A stretch of 64,000 nt of DNA, taken from positions 15,306,162-15,370,161 of the forward strand of contig NC_089749.1 of NCBI RefSeq assembly GCF_040412425.1, in the 5' to 3' direction. This DNA comes from Macrobrachium rosenbergii (Eukaryota > Arthropoda > Malacostraca > Decapoda > Palaemonidae). Positions 39,662-51,600 of the stretch are shown piece by piece. Numbering within the stretch: position 1 is the stretch's first letter; each line of letters begins with the position of its first letter. Both the position numbers and the translations under genes were made by a program. A model generated the notes under the pieces. That model was given only the letters and a program-made list of their open reading frames with translations, was not told where the DNA came from and did no database searches.

Positions 39662-39859
39662 TTTTTCTGATACTTCAATACTGGGTGTCAACAAGATAGC
39701 ATTCAGGGAATGCATTATACTTGTACATTATTATTATTATTATTATTATTATTAAAATATTTTAACCAGACCACTAAGCTGACTATCAGCTCTCACAGGG
39801 CTGGCCTGAAGGATTTGCATGAAATGTAAGGTCTAGGATTTTTTTTTTTTTTTTTAGAT

Positions 39860-40105
39860 TGGGCGGCAGTGGGAGCTCTCGCAAGGGAAATTCAAGACTA
39901 TTCTTTACCAGAAGATTGTGCCTCAGACTGGCTTAGTGTCTTCTCGTGCACGGACTAGGGCATCAGAGGTGGCTATCAGGAGTTGGCCGCTCTCTGTGCT
40001 GTGGGAGTTTCTAAGAAGAGGGAGCTTGGTGTTCGTTCACCACCAAGGGTTACTTCTTCACAGAAGTTGGCTCTTCTTACTGGGACCGAATAGGCCATTC
40101 GGTAT
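39860..40105 (+). pseudogene. GC-richer coding-like fragment, unrecognised
   Basis: An open frame through this stretch has coding-like composition (IRSWPLSVLWEFLRRGS and so on) unlike its AT-rich surroundings. I do not recognise the protein; it is more likely a retroelement piece than a host gene. Confidence 0.25.
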
Positions 40106-40390
40106 GGTGATGAATATATATAGAGTTTAGGCCAAAGGCTAAGCATTGGGACCTATGAGTCATTCAGAGCTGGAAAGGAAATTGAGATTAGGTAGGTCTG
40201 AAAGGTGTTACAGGAGGAAAACCTTGCAGTTGCACTAGGAAATATTTGTTAAGAGAGGGTGGATAGCGAGATGGAGAAAGATATGAATGGAGAAATAAAG
40301 TAAAGAGGTTGCATGAAAGAGGTTGCAGTACACCGCATTGCCAAATAGAGAGATTCGACGCTGCAAAGAACCTCACTGGAGTAACTAACA
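40106..40390 (+). mobile_element. Short dispersed repeat (family S1, copy 2)
   Basis: It starts TTTAGGCCAAAGGCTAAGC and carries CTTGCAGTTGCACTAGGAAA and AGAGAGGGTGGATAGCGAG. The 3' part is diverged or rearranged relative to the other two copies. Confidence 0.6.
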
Positions 40391-41129
40391 ATAAATGCAT
40401 TTATCTCCAGTATTATTTTGTAATAACAAGTAATACAATCAAGTCATCAACTGCGTTCCAAACCAATCTACTATCCTTGAGGGACAGATTTAAGTCTACT
40501 GCGGAAAACGTTCCAATTGTTTTTTAATATGTGCCCATTTCATTATCATTTATACAGCACGTGTCGTTTGAATCTATGAATTCTATTTTACTTCCGGCTC
40601 TATTCGAGTTTGTACAATTACAATCCCATATTGGGTTGTAAGTATTAGAATCACCTACTGCTAATGTAGGTTTCTTGACATTGTTAAGTTATTCTTAAGT
40701 TTATCAATGTCGTAATTTTTGTTAAGTTGGCTGTATAAATTATAAATTACATAATTATCGTTTTTTTATTCGAATTTTAACACCTGATATTTGTAAGTCA
40801 GTAACGTTTGCAGGTACTTTGTCATAAACTATTTATTATACATAAATGGCTGTACCTAAATTTCCTTCTTCCTCTTGTGATGTAGATGCTAAGGTGTATT
40901 TACCTATTTTTGACATGTAAACATAACATCATTGGTTCATATTCTTTTAGTAATCATTGTATCTCTCCTAGGTGTAATCTGTGTGGTGATAAAGGAGGCC
41001 AAAAAAATTTTGTTGCCCAACCCTGAGACTAACTTTTTTTTTGTGATACTAGACACATATCCCTCCTCATTGCTGCAAAAATCAGATTCTTTGGAATTTT
41101 TCACATATGAAACCTAATTTCATGTTACT

Positions 41130-42722
41130 AATCAAGGTGGATGCCTTATGCCATAAGTAAGCACAGTGTATGTGAACAAGTAATAGGCTAGAAGAGTTTT
41201 TTTCTTGGGGAGGGAACGGGGGATGTGCAGTAACATTACACTTACTCTGATCATCCAAGAGTTAAGGCTCGTACTTACATCAAAACAGCTGAAAACGTTT
41301 TATTCTCGCTAGCCTAACAAAGTCATGTTCATTACCTCCGTGTTGAAAATATAGAATTGCCTACAATTTGTTTCATCATTCTCTAATCAAAGTACTGTAG
41401 CCTAACAAGCCCAAGCCAATCTCAGATCTCATGGGGTAAGATATTAGCCTAATAGGCTACTCCTTGGCTATTCTTAATTCAAAGAAGCCTATTCGTGACA
41501 AAATTTACATCTACAGCTCTTGTTGCCTTACCCGTCTCAGCAGAATTATGGGGTTGCTCCACATCGGGTATTACCTTGGAAATTGACTTTTCCTATAGTA
41601 CTTTGGTTGCTTATTAACAATTTACCATTATTTCTTGTCAGTCGAGTGTAATTAGCCTGTAATTAACATCGGAACTGATATGTTTTTGCATGCTGGCCAT
41701 CCAGGAATATCGCTAGGTTTATGGGGGAACTTAAAAGCGGAGTTTCTCCCCAGGGTAAGTAACAAGCCTTGCTAGGTTAGGTTAGGGTACATTAGGTTAG
41801 TCTAGTTCCTTTTATAATATGTTTCCTTAGCCAATCCCCTCTTGAACATATGGCTCTCTAATGACTTGCACATGCGTGGAACCATTCCATAACAACATAG
41901 CGATCTGGTCTTTCTGCCAACGTTTTCCCCCACCCAAAAACCCCGTGTTCCCCAAGGATCCCCAACCATGTTGGGTAGATATGAGGTTTATAATAATTGA
42001 CCAACAATAAACAATGCCACCACCTTCATCAGCAACACTCAAAGTACAGGAAAATACATTTCCACGGTAAGAGTCCGTGCGGAGTTACCCTGTAACTTTA
42101 ACCCCGTCTTGTTGGATTGGCCAATAGGCCTCGTCCACTTTTTCCTCCCTTCTAGCCCTGTAAGGTGATAGACCTACTGCCTTAATTAAAAAAAGGCTAC
42201 TCCCTTTTGTACCTCACAACTTAACTATCCAACTTCTTAAGTTGAACTTCCTCTAAACGTTCTCATTTCAACTTACGACGCCCAAGTTTAACAAAGTTAG
42301 GACCTAGGGCTAACATAAGCTATGTTGCCTTATTGATTTCGGTCAAAGCTACGGTGGGTAGTTGTGTCAAAATACTGTACTGGGTTTGTCTAGGGTCATA
42401 ATAGCCTAGCATACACGAAGGCAAGTTTTTGCCATGAGTTAATCCTAAGAATTTACAATACTCAGTAAATTTTCACTTCGCAATCACCCAGAATATCCTA
42501 CAAATTGGGACAGGCCTATACTCTAAGACACCCTACTCTAAGGTTACACCGATTAGGCCAAGTCCGAGATTATAAATGCAATTTCTTTTAAAGAGGACTT
42601 ATCAATTTACAACACTAAATGGCGAAACTTACCTGTACCTAGAAGATAATAAATAGAACTGAAACAAGTGAGATTTGCACTTGACAAAGAAACGGGACAC
42701 ACATTTAAATGTTCTGGCTCAA
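41130..42722 (-). repeat. Inverted duplication, arm 1 (copy of HAUS8-like putative first exon and intron 1)
   Basis: Read on the minus strand, this matches arm 2 (46580-47770) in the same order. The matches include CAGTACAGTATTTTGACA, CTAGCCTATTACTTGTTCAC and AATTGCATTTATAATC. It includes the exon-1-like stretch ending in a GTACAG|gtaagt donor near 42635. In one well-aligned block I count roughly 8% mismatches. An insertion of several hundred bases near 41520-42100 is absent from the other arm. Confidence 0.8.
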
Positions 42723-42775
42723 AACTGAACAATTACAAGTAGCAACTTCGAGGAATCAGCCAGTTTTGAACGTGT

Positions 42776-42988
42776 ATGGCGGCTCCCAAAAAATTTTCTA
42801 CTCGCATTAGTTTGCCGACCGTTTGTGAGGCGAAGGACTGGCTGCAAAAAGTTGGGCACGGCCATTGCATATTCATCTGTCGTCTCGAAATATGCACAGA
42901 GCAAGAAATTTGCGTGTGTGAGAAATATCCAAGCGGAATGGAGGCAAGACAAACCGGAACAAATAATGAGTTACCAAATGCCAATTAG
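42776..42988 (+). CDS. Hypothetical 70-residue open frame
   Basis: It begins MAAPKKFSTRISLP in a good start context and is Cys-rich (CIFICRLEICTEQEICVCE). It lies head to head with the inverted-duplication arm. No family is recognised and no splice partner is evident; it may be a chance frame or a fragment of a lost first exon. Confidence 0.2.
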   Translation: MAAPKKFSTRISLPTVCEAKDWLQKVGHGHCIFICRLEICTEQEICVCEKYPSGMEARQTGTNNELPNAN

Positions 42989-43399
42989 TAATTATAGTCA
43001 CTTATGTCACTTTGGGGTGACAAAACACACCCATAGGCCTACCGTAAGATTAAGACAGAAAAAAAGTGGCCTGTGATAATTTATTTAAAAAAAGGAAAAG
43101 TGTTAATTAGCATTGCTTTTCATTCTTTTGATTTCTTCTGACTGTTATAAGGGTACTGTATTACAGACAAATTTTCCCAAATCATCTATTTCCTTGCCTT
43201 TTGATAGTGAAAAACCTTCATAAAGCCTTATGACCCGTAATGTAGAATCGCTGGCAGTAGTACGTCGACCAATAATCTACTACGCATTTTATTGCTTTGT
43301 GTGTCTTGCATAGCTTTTTTGTTTAGAGTTATTATATAGCGAGATACAATTACTGATGCCTATCACTAGTAACTGAATAAACAATTCATATGATTACCC

Positions 43400-46390
43400 T
43401 TTGGTAAACCCCCTGATCCCAACCCCTTGAAGGGGTGGGGGCTCTGAGATCCCCTGCCGGCGCTACAGAGTATGCTCTTTACCACTACTCTTTCAAAGTG
43501 GATTCAACTGAGACATTGGGACCTTTAACTCCTCTTACCCTCCCTCCCCCTCCTCCCACAAATTTTCCTTCCTTCTTCCACTTTTGTGCATGGTATGGTA
43601 GGATTACTGAATTCACTGCTATTTTAACTTGATGGAGGGTGGAGTTAAACGGCATGCCTCTCTACTCGTAAAACTACAGTGCCCGACGTGGTCGAGAGAG
43701 GGGAAATATATATGTCAAAGCATGCCCTCAGTGCTGGGTACGACCTGGATGAACTGACGACCCTTAAGGTACTGTGGGTATGGTGTATATCCTCGTGAGA
43801 GTCCCAGGGCAGCGAACACTGTGTGTGACGGTCTTGCTCCTCCCCCAGTTGGGCCTCCTTGGTGAGAGGGACCTCATCCTGAACGAAATTTATTTATTTT
43901 TCGTTTTATGGCGAACATACCAAACATCCCTAGGACTTCTGGCACGGATATGGACTGTTCTAAGGAAAGCTCAAATCACAAAAGTTAGAGTGGTACCTTA
44001 TTACCATTTACTAGACCCAAAAAACCTAAGTAGGCTACGTCATGACCCAACCTTGACTCACTTCGACTCTCTCTTTGGGAGTGGAAGTTGGTCGAGGTTT
44101 CTAACCATGAAAGCTAACCAAAATATTTCAGCTTTAAGATTAAAAAAATATTTATTAAATAGACAAAGTGTCTGTACTGTTGATAGAAACTGATACATTA
44201 AAACTTCTATATATAAGATATCTGCAAAATTTAAAAAAGAAGTAATTTATGGAAGAATAATTTCATGGAGGAAATATACATCAGATCTCTCTAATAATAC
44301 TCCCATAAAAAAAAATTAAGTGGGAAAAATTCAGGAAAATTTATGGTACCCATGTTTAAACCATCTAGACATACCTTATTAAAAATTGAAAAAGAATACT
44401 TGATGAAAACGAAATAAATAATGTAATCAGAGAAAACTTAGCAAATGTGAGTAGCGATGAAATTTTGGATGAACACTTCTGCACAAAGAAAAATAATATA
44501 GAATTAACAACAATAAATTTTGAAACAGCAGAAGACATACTGTATATTATAATAGAAAATTTAATATGGAAGAGTTTTGAGATAACTCTGATGACAATAT
44601 TTGTTTGAGATGATCTGCCACTTAGCACCTTTTGGCAAAGTCATACTTATTACATTTTTATAATCATCTGTGGATTAGAAGATTTATTTCTGATGAATGG
44701 TGTAAAACTGTAATGATTCTATCCCCAAACCTGGAAAGGATCAAGTGATGTAAATAATTACAGACCAATTTCTTTAACAAGTTGTTTATGCAAATTACTA
44801 GAGAAAATGGCACTTGACTAACATGGCATTAGAAAACAAACTTTTTGACTCTCACTCAATTCAAGTCACAACGTAACAGATCTGCATTAGATTCTCTATC
44901 TAACTTGGAAGACCACATACATAGAGGATTTGAACGAAAGCAAATTACTGTAGTTGTCTTTTTTGACACTGAAAAGGCATACTATACTGTACTACATTGA
45001 GGTATGCAATATTATAAAGTGTATATAAAAACAGCAACCATGGACTTTTACCTATGTTTATCCCAAACTTTTTGACAGATCGTAGTTTTCAGGCGAACTG
45101 ATGATGTTTTGGTCCGACATTTCATTTGAAAATGGCGCGTTCCACAAGGAAGCGTCCTTAGTGGCACACTGTTTACTTTTTAGCAATAAATTATATCAGT
45201 AAATAATGTACTTATCGGAATAAAAGTAACCTGTATATGGATGATTTTATGCCATATATTATTCAACATCTCGAATAAAACATGCAGAGCGAATCATTAA
45301 TAAAACTATAATAAAAATAGATGAATAAACTTCGTCTGTAGGCTTTAAATTATCCATACATAAGACTCAAGTAGTCTTGTTTTATAAAAATAAAAAGTCG
45401 AAGAATGTTAAAGAAATAGATTTAAAAATCAGAAATCATAGTATACCAACTGGCCAAACGGCAGAACTTTTGGGATTAGTATTTGATACTCACCTAAATT
45501 TTAAAGCTCACATCACATACATGAAATCAAAATGTAAAAGAGCATTAAATCTAACTAAAGAACTATCAAACACTACTCGGGGGAACAAACAGACATAACC
45601 GAACTGTACTGTATGAAGTAACAGTGCTGTCTATCGTTGGATTAAAGGAAATAAGAGGCTCGGCATCAGACGCATTGAATATAGAAATATGTTGTACTGC
45701 CCATATGACAAAAAAGAAGAGGCTGAAATATTCCACATGACAAAATCGAATGTAAATTTCTGATTATCTTACTTGTAAAAGTAGGCATTATAAACAAATG
45801 GAAAAATAAAAGAATTAAAAAATGGAGTTCATCATACTGTAGAGAAGCATGCGCAAGTAATTCTAACACATCTCTGAATGGGCCTTACTCGTCTGACACA
45901 TGCATACTTAATGAGCAGCCCACATGAACCGGCTCCCAAATGCTCAGAATGCAAAGTTATAATAACTGTTAAACATGTGTTATGAGAATGTCCAAACTAT
46001 AACCAACATCGGTTATCAACTTTTGGAAATGGATCGATTGGTGAAGTTTTATCAGTCTGCAACATTTTCAATTGACCCAATATTAGTATTCTTGAGGAAA
46101 TGTAAATTAATTGATAAAGTATATTTGTGTGTGTGTGTGTGTGAGCCGCTATTTTTTTTTTTCTTTTTGTATGAAATCAGGCCCTGGTTAGGAAAACCGC
46201 TTATGTTGAGGAAAATAACCGATATACACAATTCTGTTGAACGCAAGCTCAACAATGTACCATTTTTTTTTACCATATATGTGATATACTGTTTACATTC
46301 TAAGTACATTAATACAAGAACGTATATTTTTCTTACGCGCTGCTAAATAGCAAGAGCCCGTGCCAGCACAAGGCTGGCTAAATTTAAATC
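43400..46390 (+). mobile_element. Decayed non-LTR retrotransposon (I/Jockey-type LINE)
   Basis: In 5'-3' order there is a GC-richer 5' region, an ORF1-like fragment with FDSLFG and WSRFL (about 44055-44190), and then reverse-transcriptase motifs in several frames. These are NYRPISLTS and LLEKM near 44760, FFDTEKAYY near 44960, a PQGS-type block near 45140 and YMDD near 45235, followed by LGLVFDTHLNFKAHI near 45470. A tail with GCTGGCTAAATT ends it. Frameshifts and stops are frequent and the endonuclease is missing, so it is dead. Confidence 0.8.
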
Positions 46391-46579
46391 CAAGAACGCA
46401 TTTTACTTTGAACACACGAAGCTTAAATTCCTTATCTTGTTCCATTTTTAAAAGTTATATATACAATTTTGCATTTGAGTTTAATTACTTGAATGCAGAA
46501 GATTAAAAAAAGAAAAAGCGTATATATACCTTCGTGTAACATTTGACGTCAGAAGTTCGGAACTGTGACATCGTTCTAC

Positions 46580-47770
46580 TTTGAGCCAAAATATTTAAAT
46601 GTCTGCCGCGTTTCTTCGTCAATTGCGAATCTCAGTTGTTTCCGTTTTATTCAGTTTGTTCTAAGTGCAGGTGAGAGTTTCGCCATTAAGAGTTGTAAAT
46701 TGCTAAGTCCTGTTTAACAGAAATTGCATTTATAATCCTAGACTTAATCGGTGTATCCTTAGAGTAGACTAGGCCTATCCCAAGTTGTAGGATATTCTAA
46801 GTCACTGCGAAGTTAAAATTCATCAGGTATATGAATCCTTAGGATTAAATCATGGCGAAAACTTGCCGTCATGTATGCTAGGCTATTATGGCCCTAGGCA
46901 AACCCAGTACAGTATTTTGACAAAACTTTGTTACCGAAGCCTAGGCCGATCCCAGTAAGGCTACGTAGCTTAAGCTAGGCCTAGGCCCCAACTCGTAGTT
47001 AAACTTCGGCGTCGTAAGTTGAAATGAGAAAGTTTAGAGGAAGTTTAACTTAAGAAGTTTGATAGCTAAGTTTTAAGGTACAAAAGCAAGTAGCCTTTTT
47101 TTAATGAAGGCAGTAGGCCTAGCCTATCACCTTACAAGGTTAGAAGTGAGGAAAAAGTCGACCATCGGCTATCGGCTAGCCTATCACCTCATAAGACGGG
47201 TAGGAAAAAGTCATTAGGCCTGAAACAAAAGCAAGAAGCAGCTTGGATATAAATTTTGTCAAGAGTAGGCTACTTTGAATTCAGAATAGCCAAGGAGTAG
47301 CCTATTAGATAATACGTTACCCCATGAGATTGAGATTGGCGTGGGCTTGTTAGGCTACAATATTTTAATTAGAGAATGATCAAATAAATTGTATTGTATA
47401 TTTTCAAGAGGGAGAGTGAATGAATATGACTTTTTTAGCTGCAGTAAAACGTTTTTAGCTACTTAATGTAAAAACGAGCCTTAACTCTTGTGCGACAAGC
47501 TATATAATTTAAGAACGAGCCTTAACTTATGTGATCGGCTATAGGGACATAACAACATGTGATCGGCTTAATGAGCCTCTTATGTGATCATAGTATTTAT
47601 GTGATCATGTATTTAATGTAAGAACGACTGTAACTTGGATAACCATAGTAAGTGGAATGTTAGTCCACACCTTCCCTTTCCCTCCCCAAGAAAAAACTCA
47701 AGTCTAGCCTATTACTTGTTCACATACTCTATTCTTACTTAAGGCATCCGCCTTGATAAATTTAAGACCT
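46580..47770 (+). repeat. Inverted duplication, arm 2
   Basis: This is the partner of 41130-42722 and contains the putative first exon of the HAUS8-like gene and most of its intron 1. It is rich in TAGGCCTA and TAGCCTA words. Confidence 0.8.
46590..46670 (+). other. Putative 5' UTR exon of the HAUS8-like gene
   Basis: The stretch ends ...CTAAGTGCAG|gtgaga, a good donor that would join the coding exon at 48216. The same junction (GTACAG|gtaagt) is preserved in the inverted copy at about 42635. A TATATATA sequence lies near 46520 and a TGACGTCA-like TTTGACGTCAG (CRE half) near 46545. The start site is not determined. Confidence 0.4.
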
Positions 47771-48225
47771 AATCAATCAGTTTAACAAATATGTGCTCAA
47801 TAAACTAGTTCATGATAGTTCATGGGAACATCCTTTTCACCCACGTAATTTTTGTAAGGATTTTGCTTTTTGAATTTTTTGGTGAGAGGGCCTGACCTAA
47901 AGAAATTTTTGTTTGAGTTCACATTTTCAGTTACGGTAAATAAAAAGAGGTCTAGATTTTTCTGCATAGTTATTGAATACCCTGGTTATTTTACATTGCC
48001 CATGTGAACAGCTAAGGAATAGCTTCATTTTGTTATTTTTGACTGGCTAATCTGTAACTCACTTAGCTAACATCTAGACTATAAAGCTATCATCCATTTT
48101 TATAGAAAATGTTAAGACTTGAATTATCTTATGGTGTTCATTTAGATTTTTAAATGGTCGAAGTTGCTATGTTTTGAATCTTTTTTAAAATTGAGTTTTA
48201 ATTACATATTTTTAGACTGCAAGAG

Positions 48226-48376
48226 ATGGAGACTGAATCCTCCGTGGAAGTTTTAGGTCAGCCTTCAGTCAAGCCTGCTGCAAAGATAATAAATGATGAG
48301 GGCGTGACAGTTGATAATGGAAATACTGTTGCCGATGCAGAGGAAAACATAAGCCAAGGGTCCAGTAAGTCAGAAA
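48226..48376 (+). CDS. HAUS8: HAUS8-like coding exon 1
   Basis: The acceptor is ttacatatttttag at 48215 and ten bases of 5' UTR precede the ATG. It encodes METESSVEVLGQPSVKPAAK and an acidic stretch. Two donors of the same phase (48365 and 48377, both gtaag) could give isoforms differing by four residues. Confidence 0.7.
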
Positions 48377-48553
48377 GTAAGTGCATTGTTGCACATGATC
48401 GGCAGTGAAAGGCTTTTATTTTAATTTACTAAGAAAATGCTAAATATTTAAATTATTCATTTTACCGTTGGTTTGTTTTATAGCTTCTGTAACAAAGGCT
48501 TTATTGGTCTAATATTTCCCCTACCGTATACTGCACACACACACACACACACA

Positions 48554-48616
<63 letters not shown>

Positions 48617-51600
48617 GAAACCTGTTGTGATGCTTGAGTTACACATAAATGGTTTGTATACAAACCATTCTTAATTTTTCATGATTATTCTTGCTGTATC
48701 TTGTATGGCTAGATCTTAACATTGTATCATATTTTGTTAAAACTTTCTTTCTGTGTTTTGGTTTTAATAACACCCAGTTTTCTACCATGCCAAGGGAGTG
48801 GGCACAACAGTTTTTCTTTACCTGTAGGCTTTGCTGTATGGCCCCACCCTGCCAAAGACCCCTGTATGACCAGCATGTTTGCTTGTTATTTATGTACACT
48901 TGCAAGTACATCATTGAATCAAGGTGTACTCCCTAACAGTTGTCATATCTTGAGTTATAGTTATCAGGAAATATTGGAAGTGCATCTTGGCTCAAAAAAC
49001 CACCTCTAGCTAGTTTTGAATTGACACCATTCAGTCAAGTACTTATTATCTACTGCCTTACCATTTTCATTCCCATTGATATCCACTGCTGAAAATCTTA
49101 AGGGCACTAGAATATCAGACAGTATGGTATGTTTGAAAACATACAATTAAATAAGTAATTATAATGTGATTTTCAATCCGATAAATTAGCTTAGCTGAAT
49201 TTGTAATACCCGTAACCTGCCTCAGCAGCTGATAGACAGGGTCTTTCAGCTTTTGCGAGTAGTTTGGTAATTGTTAAGACATTCATTACATATACAGTTT
49301 GATATTTTGTTTTTGTTCATCTATTTAGAGACTACACTAGTTGATTTTATGTTCTTTCAAGCTATAATCCTTCATGCGCTTGGAACACTTTGAATTGTTT
49401 CTTTTACATACCTTGGAAAGTAGGTGGTGCTCCTTAATTTTGTGACTTCACCTGAATGACTTGTTACGCAGAAACTTACATGTGATGAAAAGGATAATTA
49501 GAATTGCACTTTGCATGAAACCAGTACGTTGCATGTGTCCTTTTTATCATATTTGTAACTATATAATTGTTTTATCTGTATTTTTGGTGTTAGATACTGT
49601 CCTGTATAGACTTTTGAGTAATGAGATTCATCTTGCATTATTTACAGAGGTATACTTAGCATCACCTCTGAGATTGACTTTTTTATTGAAATGTAGGTGT
49701 TAGTAATATAACAATAATCCATATTTTCAGGTATTAACCAGTTATTGCTCTCAAAATCCGGTAATACTACAACTGATAAGTCAAATGGCAATATATCTGG
49801 AGCTGCAAATGCAAGGTACAGTATGTATAATTCAGTCGTATAATGTACATTGGAAAAGTAGTACAGTACTTATAAAATCAATTGAGCTCGTATTGTCTTT
49901 GACCTGTCATTTCACTGTTACCCGTCAGAAAGTAATTTTATATTTTAAATGAACTTGCAATTGGAGTTGGTTAACTTCTATTACTGAGACTGTTGGAACT
50001 TTGTAGAAATTCAAACTTTGACATTTTTATGCATAACACGACACACAGAAAATGACATTCAAAGGTTTTCTTATTTATCTTGAGATGAATTTTTATAAGT
50101 AATCTGTAATTTATAAAATCAGTGACATGTTATTGTTCAGCTTTATAAAGGTAATGGAGCTTTGATTGATAGGTAGTCCTTTGAAATGTAGGTTTTAGTT
50201 GAAGTTTATTTAGAAAAGTAAGATGCTACAAACCCAAGGACTCTAATAGTAAAAGCATCCTAGTATGGAAAAAGAAAAACGGATGTAAAGGATAATAAAT
50301 TATATAATAGAGCAGCAAAGGAAAACAAATATGCTAAAACAATAAAAACTATGAAACTATGCAACGAAGTGTCACTAATTTTTATTCTTACAGTAAAGAA
50401 AAGCAGCAAAGTAAGCCTAAATCCCGTGTTGTTCAGTCACGGTTTCGGACTGGTTTGAGCAATTCAAAAAATAACAACAGTAACAGCAGGAGTGGATTAA
50501 CTGGCAATGACAGTAGCCACAGCAAGAATAATCTGAACTGCACCAGTGGTCTGACATCTTTGCCTGACACAACTACCAGGAAGAAAGTGTTGAGGTATGA
50601 TACTATTTCTCATAGTTTGAAAATTTATAATTGCTTTTGAATCATGGTTGTTGTTTGTGTATAAAGTATTATCAAAGAAAATATTGCTGTAACAATGCTT
50701 TTTTTATATAAGTAACTTACCAAGTAATTACACTGCTATAGTTTCAACTTGCACGGCAGCTTAAATTTTGAAATTTGTGGTGGCACTTCTTTTGGGGGAC
50801 GAAGCGTAGGAAACTTTCTTTCTATCCTTGATCTCTTCGCCTTTATGTAGGGTGGCGAGTCCTAGGGGAGCCTGGGGGTACCCTGTGCCTGGAGTTCCCA
50901 CCAGTTTTTTAGTGGTTGGGTGGTGGTGTTTTATTATGTGGTGTAGGTAGGTGACGGCATTGTTTGTCTGGTTGTTTTTTATTGTGGTACTGCGCCCAGG
51001 GCAGGGGGCAATTTTTGATGCTTTGCTAGCCATCAGAAATGTCCTTCGCTGTAAAGCTCTTACTTAAGTATAGGCGCTCCACGGCTCTACATACTGCCAA
51101 GCCCTGCAAGTTAAGATGAGCACCAACCGGAGGCAGTATCTACCTGCAGTAGCTCTCATACCAGGTAAGGAAACAACAAGCATTGTATCAATGCCAGCAG
51201 CTTTTCTGTTCTCAATTCATTACCATTACTAATGATTTGGGGTAGAATATGTCCATGTATTCCACCTCCTGTCAGTGTGGGATTCAGCAATGTAATTACT
51301 TGGTAAGTTACTTATATAAAACTGATGTTTTTATGATAAAATTAAGTTTTATATATACTTACCAAGTAATTACAGAATTGGAGCCCTCCCGCCTCCCCTT
51401 GCATGGACATAGGAGTACAAACAAACTAAAGATCTTTGCTGAGTTGTATCTCTCTTACCCCGAAATTTGGTGGGGCTAGTCACCTAAACAAAACAAAAGA
51501 AGTGCTACTGCGAATTTCAAAATTTAAGCTGCCATGCGAGTTGAAACCATAGCAGTGTAATTACTTGGTAAGTATATATAAAACTTAATTTTATCATAAA

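Noticed and set aside
45377..45598. Separate 73-residue gene
   Set aside because: Its LGLVFDTHLNFKAHI stretch is the C-terminal part of a LINE reverse transcriptase and continues the decayed element around it.
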